Below are positions 43,556 through 51,518 of a DNA stretch of 64,000 nt, piece by piece. Position numbers and translations under genes: made by a program. Origin of the DNA: Chryseobacterium sp. MA9 (GTDB lineage Bacteria; Bacteroidota; Bacteroidia; Flavobacteriales; Weeksellaceae); assembly GCF_024399315.1 (NCBI RefSeq), contig NZ_CP075170.1:3410001-3474000 (forward strand), given 5' to 3'. The stretch's first letter is position 1. Every line of letters begins with the position of its first letter. The notes below the pieces were generated by a model. It searched no databases and was not told the origin of the DNA. It worked only from the letters and a program-made list of their open reading frames with translations.

Positions 43556-46147
43556 ATGGCTAAATCGAAGAAGGAAACCCCATTAATGACACAGTACAAT
43601 ACCATCAAGGGTAAATACCCGGATGCACTTTTGCTTTTCAGGGTAGGGGACTTTTATGAAACTTTTGGGCAGGATGCCGTGAAAACATCCCAGATCCTTG
43701 GTATTGTTCTTACCAAAAGAAACAATGGGGAAGGAAGTGTGGAACTGGCAGGGTTTCCGCATCATTCAATAGATTCTTATCTTCCGAAACTGGTAAGAGC
43801 GGGAATGAGAGTGGCAATTTGTGATCAGCTGGAAGACCCTAAAATGGTGAAAGGAATTGTAAAAAGAGGGGTCACCGAATTGGTTACACCGGGAGTTACC
43901 TTCAATGATCAGGTCTTAAATTCAAAAAAGAATAATTTCCTGCTTTCTTTACACAAAGAAAAAGAGAAATATGGAATTGCTTTGGTAGATATTTCTACAG
44001 GAGAATTTCTGGTAAGTGAAGGAAACCTGGAAAAGCTGCTCCATATTGTCAATACTTTTGATCCCAGTGAGATTATTTATCAGAGAAGTGTACAGATTCC
44101 GGAGCAGATTAAGAATAAGAGTGCCTTTAAACTGGAAGACTGGGCTTTCCAGTATAATTTTGCCTACGAGAAGTTAACGAATCATTTTAAAACCAATTCT
44201 TTAAAAGGATTTGGCGTAGAAAACCTTCCGTTGGCTATTACTGCAGCAGGAGCTATTTTTGCGTATCTGGTAGAAGATACTCACCATAATCTGCTGGCTC
44301 ATATTACAAAACTGCAGATCATTCCACAGGAAGATTATCTGATGATGGATAATTTTACCCTGAGAAACCTGGAAATTGTTTATCCAAGTAATCCACAAGG
44401 GAAATCACTGTTAGATATCATTGATAAAACCTCTACACCAATGGGGGGAAGATTATTGAGAAGAAGAATCATTCTTCCTTTAAAATCAGTGGATGAGATT
44501 ATGAGAAGACTTTCCCTGATTGATTTCTTAAATGTAAATGACCATCTTAAATATGAGATCTGCCAGCTTCTGAAGTCGATTTCTGATCTTGACCGATTAA
44601 TGGGAAAACTGGCTGCAGAGAAAATTTCGCCTAAAGAACTGGGATATCTTCGCCAAAGTTTAATCAATATCCATAAAATCAAAGCATTATTGCATCCTCA
44701 TGCGGATGTACTGGCTTGGCTTGAACCTTTGTTTGATCTTGAAGAATTGATTAAGTTCCTGCAGAATCATCTTAATGAAGAACTTCCGGTAAGCATTGCC
44801 AAAGGAAATATTATTAAAGAAGGTGTTTCTGAAGAATTGGACAGACTGAGAAACCTTCAGAGCAAAGGACGCGGTTTTCTGGATGAAATGTGCCAGAGAG
44901 AAATTGAAAGAACAGGTATTACCAGTCTTAAAATTGATTTTAATAACGTTTTCGGATACTATATTGAAGTTCGAAATACTCATAAAGATAAAGTTCCGGA
45001 TGATTGGTTGAGAAAACAAACCTTAGTGAATGCTGAAAGATATATTACCGAAGAATTAAAGGAATATGAAAGCCAGATCCTGGGTGCCGAAGAAAAAATA
45101 GGCGTTCTGGAAACTTCGCTATACAGAAATTTATGTGCGGAAACAATGGTTTATATTGATCAGATCCAAGGGAACTCCAATATCATTGCTCAGCTTGATG
45201 TGGCAGCCGGACTATCTGAACTGGCGGTTTCTGAGAGTTATACAAAACCCATTTTAAATGACGGGTATGCTGTCGATTTAAAGGAAGCCAGACATCCGAT
45301 CATTGAGAATGCACTTCCACTGGGTGAAAAGTATATTCCGAATGATATCTTCCTGGATAAAGACTCCCAACAGATCATTATGGTAACGGGGCCGAACATG
45401 GCCGGTAAATCGGCAATTCTGCGCCAGACGGCTATTGTTTGTCTTTTGGCTCAGATAGGAAGTTTTGTGCCTGCAAAACATGCTGAAATCGGAATGTTGG
45501 ATAAGATCTTCACAAGGGTGGGGGCTACAGACAATATCTCTGCAGGCGAATCTACTTTCATGGTAGAAATGAACGAGGCCGCCAATATTCTGAATAATAT
45601 TTCAGAGCGAAGCCTGATTTTGCTGGATGAAATCGGTCGTGGAACTTCCACTTATGACGGAGTTTCTATTGCATGGGCGATTGCAGAATATCTTCATCAG
45701 CATCCAACGCAAGCTAAGACTTTGTTTGCAACGCATTATCATGAACTGAATGAAATGACAGTCAATTTTGAAAGGGTGAAAAATTTTCACGTTTCTATTC
45801 AGGAAAATAAGGGAAATATCATTTTCCTGAGAAAACTGATTCCGGGTGGAAGCGAGCACAGTTTTGGTATCCATGTGGCAAAACTGGCCGGAATGCCTGC
45901 TAAAGTGGTCAACAGAGCAAACGAAATTCTTAAAACACTTGAAGCGAGCAGAACGCAAGGAAGCGGAGGCACTTCAGAAAGTATCAAGAGAGTGACTGAG
46001 GAAAATATGCAGCTCTCCTTCTTCCAGCTGGATGATCCTGTTCTGGAAAACATCCGCGAGGAGCTGACAAAAATAGATATCAATACGCTGACGCCTATTG
46101 AAGCTTTAATGAAGCTTAATTCGATAAAAAAAATGATTGGAGGGTAA
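43556..46147 (+). CDS. mutS: DNA mismatch repair protein MutS
   Basis: An 863-residue mismatch-recognition ATPase. The mismatch-wedge motif F-Y-E is at 33-35 (VGDFYETFG). It is followed by the connector, lever/clamp domains and the ATPase with Walker A VTGPNMAGKSAILRQT (about residue 612), TRVGATDNISAGESTFMVEM and FATHYHEL. The C-terminal helix-turn-helix dimerisation region follows. Its last codons are part of the terminator shared with the peptide cluster. No mutL is adjacent. Confidence 0.96.
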   Translation: MAKSKKETPLMTQYNTIKGKYPDALLLFRVGDFYETFGQDAVKTSQILGIVLTKRNNGEGSVELAGFPHHSIDSYLPKLVRAGMRVAICDQLEDPKMVKGIVKRGVTELVTPGVTFNDQVLNSKKNNFLLSLHKEKEKYGIALVDISTGEFLVSEGNLEKLLHIVNTFDPSEIIYQRSVQIPEQIKNKSAFKLEDWAFQYNFAYEKLTNHFKTNSLKGFGVENLPLAITAAGAIFAYLVEDTHHNLLAHITKLQIIPQEDYLMMDNFTLRNLEIVYPSNPQGKSLLDIIDKTSTPMGGRLLRRRIILPLKSVDEIMRRLSLIDFLNVNDHLKYEICQLLKSISDLDRLMGKLAAEKISPKELGYLRQSLINIHKIKALLHPHADVLAWLEPLFDLEELIKFLQNHLNEELPVSIAKGNIIKEGVSEELDRLRNLQSKGRGFLDEMCQREIERTGITSLKIDFNNVFGYYIEVRNTHKDKVPDDWLRKQTLVNAERYITEELKEYESQILGAEEKIGVLETSLYRNLCAETMVYIDQIQGNSNIIAQLDVAAGLSELAVSESYTKPILNDGYAVDLKEARHPIIENALPLGEKYIPNDIFLDKDSQQIIMVTGPNMAGKSAILRQTAIVCLLAQIGSFVPAKHAEIGMLDKIFTRVGATDNISAGESTFMVEMNEAANILNNISERSLILLDEIGRGTSTYDGVSIAWAIAEYLHQHPTQAKTLFATHYHELNEMTVNFERVKNFHVSIQENKGNIIFLRKLIPGGSEHSFGIHVAKLAGMPAKVVNRANEILKTLEASRTQGSGGTSESIKRVTEENMQLSFFQLDDPVLENIREELTKIDINTLTPIEALMKLNSIKKMIGG

Positions 46148-46160
46148 TCCAATCATTTTT
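46127..46160. terminator. Bidirectional terminator over the mutS stop codon
   Basis: AAATGATTGGA / TCCAATCATTT, an 11-bp perfect stem with a 6-nt loop that contains part of the mutS TAA, flanked by A and T runs. It ends mutS on the plus strand and the D-E peptide unit on the minus strand. Confidence 0.9.
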
Positions 46161-46179
46161 TATTGTGTTAAAGTTTTAA

Positions 46180-46338
46180 TTAGCAGCAATAGCCGTCTTT
46201 ACCTCTCGGTCCAATAATAAGGAAATGGCTTACTCCTCTTAGTTTGCATAAACCTTCTGCGCATGCGGCAGCGCTTCCGTTGATTTCTTTAAGCTCAGTT
46301 TTGGTGAGTCTTCTTGTTGTAAGGATTGAATTTTTCAT
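46180..46338 (-). CDS. Bacteriocin-like precursor peptide E
   Basis: A 52-residue small gene with ATG at 46338 and TAA at 46182-46180. The leader MKNSILTTRRLTKTELKEIN is followed by GS in place of GG. The core has C-A-E-G-L-C and ends GPRGKDGYCC. The leader fits the double-glycine consensus (L-x-x-x-E-L-x-x-I-x-G-[GS]) recognised by C39-type ABC transporter peptidases. It is 30 bp downstream of D and was probably transcribed with it, ending at the mutS terminator. It is a paralogue of four neighbours. Its maturation and target are unknown. Confidence 0.8.
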   Translation of the reverse strand: MKNSILTTRRLTKTELKEINGSAAACAEGLCKLRGVSHFLIIGPRGKDGYCC

Positions 46339-46368
46339 TTTCGTCCTGTTTAAGTATTCTCAACTTGG

Positions 46369-46533
46369 TTAACAGCAAAATCCGTCCTGCATGCCAGGCA
46401 CTCCTGAGCGTTCTTCTCCGGTGTGCGGATCTGTACAGCTTATGACTCTTGGGCAGATAGGTCTCAATCCACCGCTGATTTCTTTAAGCTCATTTTTACT
46501 AAGCTTTCTTTTTTGATTTTTTAAATTTTTCAT
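46369..46533 (-). CDS. Bacteriocin-like precursor peptide D
   Basis: 54 residues: ATG at 46533, TAA at 46371-46369. The leader contains QKRKLSKNELKEISGG, an excellent match to the canonical L-S-x-x-E-L-x-x-I-x-G-G double-glycine leader. The core has C-P-R-V-I-S-C (one residue longer between cysteines than its relatives) and ends GMQDGFCC. It is first gene of the D-E unit. Confidence 0.82.
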   Translation of the reverse strand: MKNLKNQKRKLSKNELKEISGGLRPICPRVISCTDPHTGEERSGVPGMQDGFCC

Positions 46534-46555
46534 AATAATTTGAATTTGGTAAAAG

Positions 46556-46586
46556 CTAATTTACACTTTATTTTTATTGATTCAAA
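46556..46586 (-). promoter_or_regulatory. Probable promoter of the D-E peptide unit
   Basis: Minus strand TTTG (46586-46583), 19 bp, TAAATTAG (46563-46556), one mismatch to TAnnTTTG. The start codon of D is 23 bp downstream. Confidence 0.45.
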
Positions 46587-46635
46587 ATATTGCTATTCAA
46601 ATTGTTATATTTTTTTTGGCTATCAATTATAAGTT

Positions 46636-46669
46636 CAAAAAAAGATTGAGGGGGTTGCCCTCAATCTTT
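46636..46669 (-). terminator. Terminator of the A-B-C peptide unit
   Basis: Minus strand AAAGATTGAGGG / CCCTCAATCTTT, a 12-bp perfect stem with a 5-nt loop and seven T residues. It lies 25 bp after the stop of peptide C. Confidence 0.9.
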
Positions 46670-46693
46670 ATATCTAACAAAGCTTTTTTGATA

Positions 46694-46852
46694 TTAACAG
46701 CAATATCCGTCTCTTCCTACAGGTCCGATTACAAACTCGCCGTCACCTCTATCACAAAGTCCTTCCGGGCATACAATAGGTCCGTTGCCTCCGTTAATTT
46801 CTTTCAATTCGCTTTTGCTAAGCTTTCTTTTCTGAATATTTGATTTTTTCAT
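46694..46852 (-). CDS. Bacteriocin-like precursor peptide C
   Basis: 52 residues: ATG at 46852, TAA at 46696-46694. Leader: QKRKLSKSELKEINGG. The core contains C-P-E-G-L-C and ends GPVGRDGYCC. It is the last gene of the A-B-C unit, 29 bp after B and just before a strong terminator. Sequence identity in leader and last ten residues contrasts with a variable core, as in multi-gene peptide families. Confidence 0.82.
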   Translation of the reverse strand: MKKSNIQKRKLSKSELKEINGGNGPIVCPEGLCDRGDGEFVIGPVGRDGYCC

Positions 46853-46881
46853 AGTAATTTGATTATTAAAGTTTTAATTGA

Positions 46882-47037
46882 TTAGCAGCAAAATCCATTT
46901 TTGTCACCAGCACCAAGCTGCCATTCTTCAAATTCTCCCATACGACAGAACCCATCAAAGCATAATCTTCCGCTTCCTTTAATATCTTTCAATTCACTTT
47001 TTGTCAATTTTCTTTTTTGAATGTTTGATTTTTTCAT
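46882..47037 (-). CDS. Bacteriocin-like precursor peptide B
   Basis: 51 residues: ATG at 47037, TAA at 46884-46882. The leader QKRKLTKSELKDIKGS has GS instead of GG. The core has C-F-D-G-F-C and ends GDKNGFCC. Its core is acidic (MGEFEEWQ). It lies 42 bp after A and 29 bp before C on the same strand. Confidence 0.8.
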   Translation of the reverse strand: MKKSNIQKRKLTKSELKDIKGSGRLCFDGFCRMGEFEEWQLGAGDKNGFCC

Positions 47038-47079
47038 GGTAATTTTAGTTTTGATTTGATTTTTCTTGAAATTTTTTGA

Positions 47080-47241
47080 TTAGCAGCAGAATCCGTCTTT
47101 TCCTACAAGGCCTGGTACCATCTCTCCTGAATCAGGCTGCATACAGAACCCGCGAAGACATCTTGGAGGAAGTGCCCCTCCGTTAATTTCTTTCAATTCG
47201 CTTTTTACAAGCTTTCTCTTTTGAGTGTTTGAATTTTTCAT
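47080..47241 (-). CDS. Bacteriocin-like precursor peptide A
   Basis: 53 residues: ATG at 47241, TAA at 47082-47080. The leader MKNSNTQKRKLVKSELKEIN is followed by GG. The core has C-L-R-G-F-C and ends GLVGKDGFCC. It is the first gene of the A-B-C unit, with a TATATTTG promoter box 23 bp before its start. No transporter, protease, lanthionine or radical-SAM enzyme gene occurs in the window next to it. Confidence 0.82.
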   Translation of the reverse strand: MKNSNTQKRKLVKSELKEINGGALPPRCLRGFCMQPDSGEMVPGLVGKDGFCC

Positions 47242-47264
47242 GGTATTTTTAGTTTGATTGAATT

Positions 47265-47272
47265 CAAATATA
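47265..47272 (-). promoter_or_regulatory. -7 box of the A-B-C peptide unit
   Basis: TATATTTG on the minus strand is a full TAnnTTTG match. No TTG is visible at the usual distance, so activation by a regulator is possible. Confidence 0.5.
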
Positions 47273-47322
47273 TAAAAATGATTTATATAATTCTATTAGT
47301 TGTGAAAAAATTAACATATCTG

Positions 47323-47349
47323 CAAAAAAAAAAGAGCCTTAGAGGCTCT
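47323..47349 (-). terminator. Terminator of the broken lipoprotein gene
   Basis: Minus strand AGAGCCT / AGGCTCT with a 3-nt loop and ten T residues. Confidence 0.85.
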
Positions 47350-47355
47350 CTTGTA

Positions 47356-48184
47356 TTATAAATGATTGTATTCGTAAGTATTAATGTCTGTGGAACCTGT
47401 AGCTGTGGTTCCTGTTTTATCATAATAGCTTCGGGTTTCTTTTGTAGGATAACCACTGGTATTATATTCAAAAATAGATTTAAATATTGTCCATTCAGTT
47501 CCGGTTCCATTATTGTAACTGATGATATGATTGTAGCTTAGCGTGTTATGTGCAGATCCGCTTTCATCTTCATTGTCAATGATTTTTAGGTATCCGGTAA
47601 TGTTTTTCAAAGGAGCATTTTTTGTATCATATACCACGGTCTTTAAGGTAGAAGTTGCTGTTTCAGTAGTATTATTTTGAGTTCTTGAAAGAGTGCCGTT
47701 CCAGCTGCTCATCGAGCCATCAGCATTCAGCACAGCATTTCTTGTTTCAGTTCTTATTGATGCTGAAGTAGATGCAGTATATACTATTTTTACATTGTTA
47801 TTCGCTTGCTAAGTATAGTTAGATTCGGAACTCCATAGTCCACCGAAATCAGTCCCGCTAGTTGTTTTTTTGATATCTGCCATTTCCGTCGTAAGTATAT
47901 TTAGTAGTAAGAGAGGTATTTGAACCATTGACTACAGATTGTGAGATAAGATCACCAGAATAGGTAAATGTAGTTACACTTCCTCCAGTAAGATTTTTGA
48001 TCTGAGCAATTTTTGAACCGTTATAAGAAAACGTTAAAACATCTCCGTCCATCGTTATTTTCGTTACCAGAACCGGATTGTTATCATTGTTGTTTCCATT
48101 GTTATTAGATGAATTAATATTATCGTTGCTGCTTGAGCATGATGCCTAAAAGAAAATTGGCAGAAGCAAATAAGTTTTTTTCAT
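47356..48184 (-). pseudogene. Lipoprotein gene broken by two TAG codons and a frameshift
   Basis: From ATG 48184 the product would start MKKTYLLLPIFF, then a TAG interrupts the lipobox just before ASCSSS. The frame then runs through an Asn-rich linker and YD-like strands (DGDVLTFSYNGSKIAQI, FTYSGDLISQS, KYTYDGNGR). Near 47870, at a run of A residues, a one-base shift is needed to continue into TTSGTDFGGLWSSESNYT. A second TAG follows, then an open frame ends at 47356 with DINTYEYNHL. The intact ancestor was probably a ~275-residue lipoprotein with beta-rich repeats. Three lesions make loss of function near certain unless read errors explain them. Confidence 0.8.
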
Positions 48185-48315
48185 GGTTTTAAGTTTAAGG
48201 CTGTAAAAATATTTAATGTTTTGCTGATGAAAATAAGTTGTTCATTTGTCAATTTATGAGATAGGTAAATTTCATTTTTGTATATTGTTGAATTGTAATA
48301 GCTTATGTTTTTAAT

Positions 48316-48804
48316 ATGAGAGACTTAATAAAAATATTCACTATACTTCTGTTTGGTATGGTTTGTAAAGCCCAGCAGACTGAAGTTTCTGTGATAAAAT
48401 ATGAAGATCTGGAGAAGAGAATTCAACAGGAAAAAGATAAGTTGCTGGTTGTCAACTTCTGGTCTACAACCTGTGGGCCATGTGTAAAGGAGCTTCCTCA
48501 CTTTATGGAAGTGAATGCTGAGTTTACAGATAATCAGAAATTTAAAATGATTTTGGTTTCACTGGACAGGCTGGCAGATAAAGAAAGAGTATTAAAATTC
48601 ATTAAAAATAAAAATCTTACTGCTGAGGTCCTCTTACTGGATGATATTAAAAGAATGAATACCTGGATTCCCAAGTTTGAAAAAGACTGGGATGGGAATA
48701 TTCCCGTAACGCTGTTCTATAAAAACGGGATGAAATTTCATTTCAATGATGGTGAAATGAGCAAAGAAGATCTTGAAAAAACAATCAAAGAAAATCTACA
48801 ATAA
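48316..48804 (+). CDS. TlpA/ResA-type thioredoxin-like protein
   Basis: 162 residues with a signal peptide (MRDLIKIFTILLFGMVCKAQ). A thioredoxin fold carries the redox pair C53-G-P-C56 in NFWSTTCGPCVKELP. Such periplasmic proteins usually reduce disulfides, for example in cytochrome c maturation. It lies 10 bp before another thioredoxin-fold gene; the two are an operon. Confidence 0.88.
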   Translation: MRDLIKIFTILLFGMVCKAQQTEVSVIKYEDLEKRIQQEKDKLLVVNFWSTTCGPCVKELPHFMEVNAEFTDNQKFKMILVSLDRLADKERVLKFIKNKNLTAEVLLLDDIKRMNTWIPKFEKDWDGNIPVTLFYKNGMKFHFNDGEMSKEDLEKTIKENLQ

Positions 48805-48814
48805 ATAATCTATT

Positions 48815-49468
48815 ATGAAAAACCTGAAAATTTTAGTAACTGCACTGATCGTTGGGCTTGGATTACTGAGCTTTACAACAACAGATCATGATAAAAACAA
48901 AACTCAGAAAGAGAATATTTCTGCAAAAGGCTATGAAGTAGGAGATGAAGCGGCGGATTTTAAGCTTAAAAATATTGACGGCAAAATGGTTTCTTTAAGC
49001 GATTTTAAGAGTGCAAAAGGATTTATTGTTGTATTTACCTGCAATCATTGCCCATACGCCAAGAAATATGAAGACAGAATTATTGAGCTGGATAAAAAAT
49101 ATAAAGATCAGGGATATCCGGTAATAGCCATTAACCCGAATGATCCTAATGTACAGCCTGAAGACGGTTACCAGCAGATGATTGAAAGAGCAAAGCAGAA
49201 AGGATTTACTTTTCCGTATCTGATAGATGAGGGACAGAAAATTTATCCGCAGTACGGAGCTACAAAGACACCTCATGTTTTTGTACTGAAGAAAGAAAAC
49301 GGAAAGAATATCGTGAAATATATTGGTGCTATCGACAATAATTATGATAACCCGAATGATGTATCCGAATATTATGCTCAGGATGCCGTAAATGCTCTGA
49401 TAAAAGGAGATCCTGTAAAAATGACAAAAACAGTAGCTATCGGATGTACAATTAAAGTAAAGAAATAA
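48815..49468 (+). CDS. Thioredoxin-fold redoxin with CNHC motif
   Basis: 217 residues with an N-terminal hydrophobic signal (ILVTALIVGLGLLSF). The peroxiredoxin/redoxin-like fold is recognised from GDEAADFKLKNIDGK, FTCNHCPYAKKYEDRI (Cys76-x-x-Cys79) and TPHVFVLKKENGK. Similar proteins are named 'thioredoxin family protein' in Bacteroidota; electron partners are unknown. It follows the TlpA-like gene and ends at a strong terminator. Confidence 0.87.
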   Translation: MKNLKILVTALIVGLGLLSFTTTDHDKNKTQKENISAKGYEVGDEAADFKLKNIDGKMVSLSDFKSAKGFIVVFTCNHCPYAKKYEDRIIELDKKYKDQGYPVIAINPNDPNVQPEDGYQQMIERAKQKGFTFPYLIDEGQKIYPQYGATKTPHVFVLKKENGKNIVKYIGAIDNNYDNPNDVSEYYAQDAVNALIKGDPVKMTKTVAIGCTIKVKK

Positions 49469-49493
49469 TATATTTGTTTTCCTAAAGATAAAC

Positions 49494-49519
49494 CGGTGTT
49501 CAAAGAACACCGATTTTTT
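49494..49519 (+). terminator. Terminator of the thioredoxin-like pair
   Basis: CGGTGTTC / GAACACCG with an AAA loop and a T run. Confidence 0.92.
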
Positions 49520-49538
49520 ATGCCTAATCCATTTTGAA

Positions 49539-49940
49539 ATGAAATTCCAATTCAGCCTGAAGTATCTTCTTTTGACCGTATTTATTTTTCTGGTAGAAGT
49601 ATTGATTGCCACCAAATTAAGTGGTATTTTCTTCGTAAGAGCGTATCTCGGAGATGTTATTGTGGTGATGCTTCTTTATACCTTTGTGAAAAGTTTTGTA
49701 AAAGTAAATGATCAGAAACTCATTCTTGGAATTCTGATTTTTTCATTTCTGATAGAATTTGGACAGTTTTTCCATATTGCAGAAAAATTAGGCTTCCGTC
49801 CTGGAAGCCTGATGTATATTGTTATCGGAAATTCTTTCTCCTGGATTGATAATCTATGCTACGCCGCAGGCTGTTTGTTGCTCTATCTTATCATAAAGAT
49901 GACAAACAATGATGGCTTAACCTCAACCCCTAATCCCTAA
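49539..49940 (+). CDS. DUF2809 membrane protein
   Basis: 133 residues with four transmembrane helices. The FFVRAYLGDVIVVMLLYTFVK and FLIEFGQFF segments match the DUF2809 family of small integral membrane proteins. The function is unknown. The last codons (LTSTPNP) read through sequence resembling dispersed repeats (CCCCTAATCCCTAATTCCTG), so the C-terminus may be recently acquired. Confidence 0.82.
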   Translation: MKFQFSLKYLLLTVFIFLVEVLIATKLSGIFFVRAYLGDVIVVMLLYTFVKSFVKVNDQKLILGILIFSFLIEFGQFFHIAEKLGFRPGSLMYIVIGNSFSWIDNLCYAAGCLLLYLIIKMTNNDGLTSTPNP

Positions 49941-49957
49941 TTCCTGCAACCTGACAC

Positions 49958-50878
49958 TTATCTCCCAAAACTGTCATATTTATCCTCTGCATATTTGGTA
50001 AAGCGATTCAGTAAAGCCACATTTTCCTTTTCCATAGGTGAAAGATCATTGTCTACATTGCTTGAAACCGGAATATACCAGTCTGTTTGCTCAAAGAAAT
50101 TTCTGTATGTTTCTTTTTTGAAAGAATAGCCATGTCTTGCAAATACAGAGTTTTTGATGATCTCAAGATCCAGCTTTCTTAAGTTTTTAAGATCTTTTTC
50201 CGTCAGCTTCTGTTTAGATGCATTCAGTTTGAATATCGCTTCTGAAGCAATACGGTTTTTAGACGTTTTATAGCTTTCTGTCTTTCCGGTTTCTTCATCT
50301 TTGTACTTTTCTGTAAACTCTTTAGGATTGGACCAGTCTACCAGATCAGAATCTTTATCCAGCATAAAATTGGGGTTATAAACAAACTCTTTTTTAGTCA
50401 GTTTAAGGGTTTTTGAAGGAGCTTTAACTGTTGTTTTATCAAAGGCATTCCATTTTCCGGTTAAGCTGTCACCTTTCAATTTTACTTCAAATCTTCCATC
50501 TGTTTTGTCATTTCCTGGTTCATCCAGTACAAAAGATGCTGATGCTTCATTGAAAACTCCCCTGAACGGGCGCTGATTGCCATTAACGATACTTTGTCCG
50601 TAAACGCTGTCCCTGGTGATTCTGTTGATCTTTAAAGAAATTCTTTTATAATTGTTAACATCATATTCCGAACCATCTGTCTCGTCAACTACTTTTTCCA
50701 TTCCGGCAAACTCACCGGTATAAATTCCGTAATATTCTTTGTGAACCTCAGGAACAACAACAGAATCCTTTTTTGCGGTCAGGGAATCTTTCCCTGATTC
50801 ATTGGTCTTCCCCTCTTTTTTGCAGCTTGCCAAAGAAACTGCCAGTAAAGAAATAAGAGTGTAATTTACAAATTTCAT
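49958..50878 (-). CDS. YARHG-domain lipoprotein
   Basis: 306 residues with a lipoprotein signal peptide (LISLLAVSLASC). The C-terminal YARHG domain is identified by NSVFARHGYSFKKETYRNFF and TDWYIP. It is an extracytoplasmic domain widespread in Bacteroidota, probably peptidoglycan- or envelope-associated. Its start overlaps the end of the DUF2306 gene by 4 bp (ATGA), so the two genes are translationally coupled. Confidence 0.87.
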   Translation of the reverse strand: MKFVNYTLISLLAVSLASCKKEGKTNESGKDSLTAKKDSVVVPEVHKEYYGIYTGEFAGMEKVVDETDGSEYDVNNYKRISLKINRITRDSVYGQSIVNGNQRPFRGVFNEASASFVLDEPGNDKTDGRFEVKLKGDSLTGKWNAFDKTTVKAPSKTLKLTKKEFVYNPNFMLDKDSDLVDWSNPKEFTEKYKDEETGKTESYKTSKNRIASEAIFKLNASKQKLTEKDLKNLRKLDLEIIKNSVFARHGYSFKKETYRNFFEQTDWYIPVSSNVDNDLSPMEKENVALLNRFTKYAEDKYDSFGR

Positions 50879-51513
50879 ATATGTTTTTTTGTGATTAAAT
50901 ATTCAATAATAAGGATGTTGGGAATCCAGCCCAGCCATGCGATGATCTGATACACATCCATAGGATTGGGATGAAATAAATATACAATAATAACTTTCCA
51001 CATTCTCAGGGTAATAGCAGATAATGTAAAAGCAAAACTTCGCCACATCCATTGCTTGTGTTCCTTAAACTTCTTCTGTCTTGCCAGCTGATACGCTTTA
51101 TATGTTGAAAACCACCATAAAAAGCCTAAAATAACAAATGAAACCTTTGAGAAAAGACCTCCATTGGCAAAGATTCCCATATAAATTCCTGAAGGCGCAG
51201 CGAAGATCAGAATGAGAAAAATATATACTTTTCCTATATTCCGATGGAAGTTTTTAATTGTAAAATCTTTTCTGAGAATAGCCAGAAATCCAGAAAGAAG
51301 TACAAAGATACTCGTATAAACATGAGTATAGAAAAACGTAAGATATTCCGGTCTTTCCGCCACTTCAGTCTGTTTAATCATCAGAAAACTGATTTCAGGA
51401 TTAAAAGGAATATATTCCAAAGTGATCTTCAGCATCAGCCAAAAGAAATACCCAAATCCTATAATGAGAAGGATTTTAAAGAAAGATGAAATATTTCTTT
51501 TAGCCGAGAGCAT
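50875..51513 (-). CDS. DUF2306 membrane protein
   Basis: 212 residues, about six transmembrane helices. The histidine- and Trp-containing segments FYTHVYTSIFVLLSG, HRNIGKVYIF, EHKQWMWRSFAFTLSA fit DUF2306, a family resembling cytochrome-like or NnrU-like membrane proteins. Function unknown. It overlaps the following YARHG gene by 4 bp and follows a secreted TonB-C gene by 5 bp. Confidence 0.84.
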   Translation of the reverse strand: MLSAKRNISSFFKILLIIGFGYFFWLMLKITLEYIPFNPEISFLMIKQTEVAERPEYLTFFYTHVYTSIFVLLSGFLAILRKDFTIKNFHRNIGKVYIFLILIFAAPSGIYMGIFANGGLFSKVSFVILGFLWWFSTYKAYQLARQKKFKEHKQWMWRSFAFTLSAITLRMWKVIIVYLFHPNPMDVYQIIAWLGWIPNILIIEYLITKKHI

Positions 51514-51518
51514 CCTGA

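Noticed and set aside
46577-46843. Plus-strand 88-residue frame across the peptide cluster
   Set aside because: It is antisense to peptide C and its terminator; leader-like conservation is on the minus strand only.
47356-48184. Two separate small genes in the broken lipoprotein region
   Set aside because: Both frames lack independent starts and promoters; together they reconstruct a single lipoprotein.
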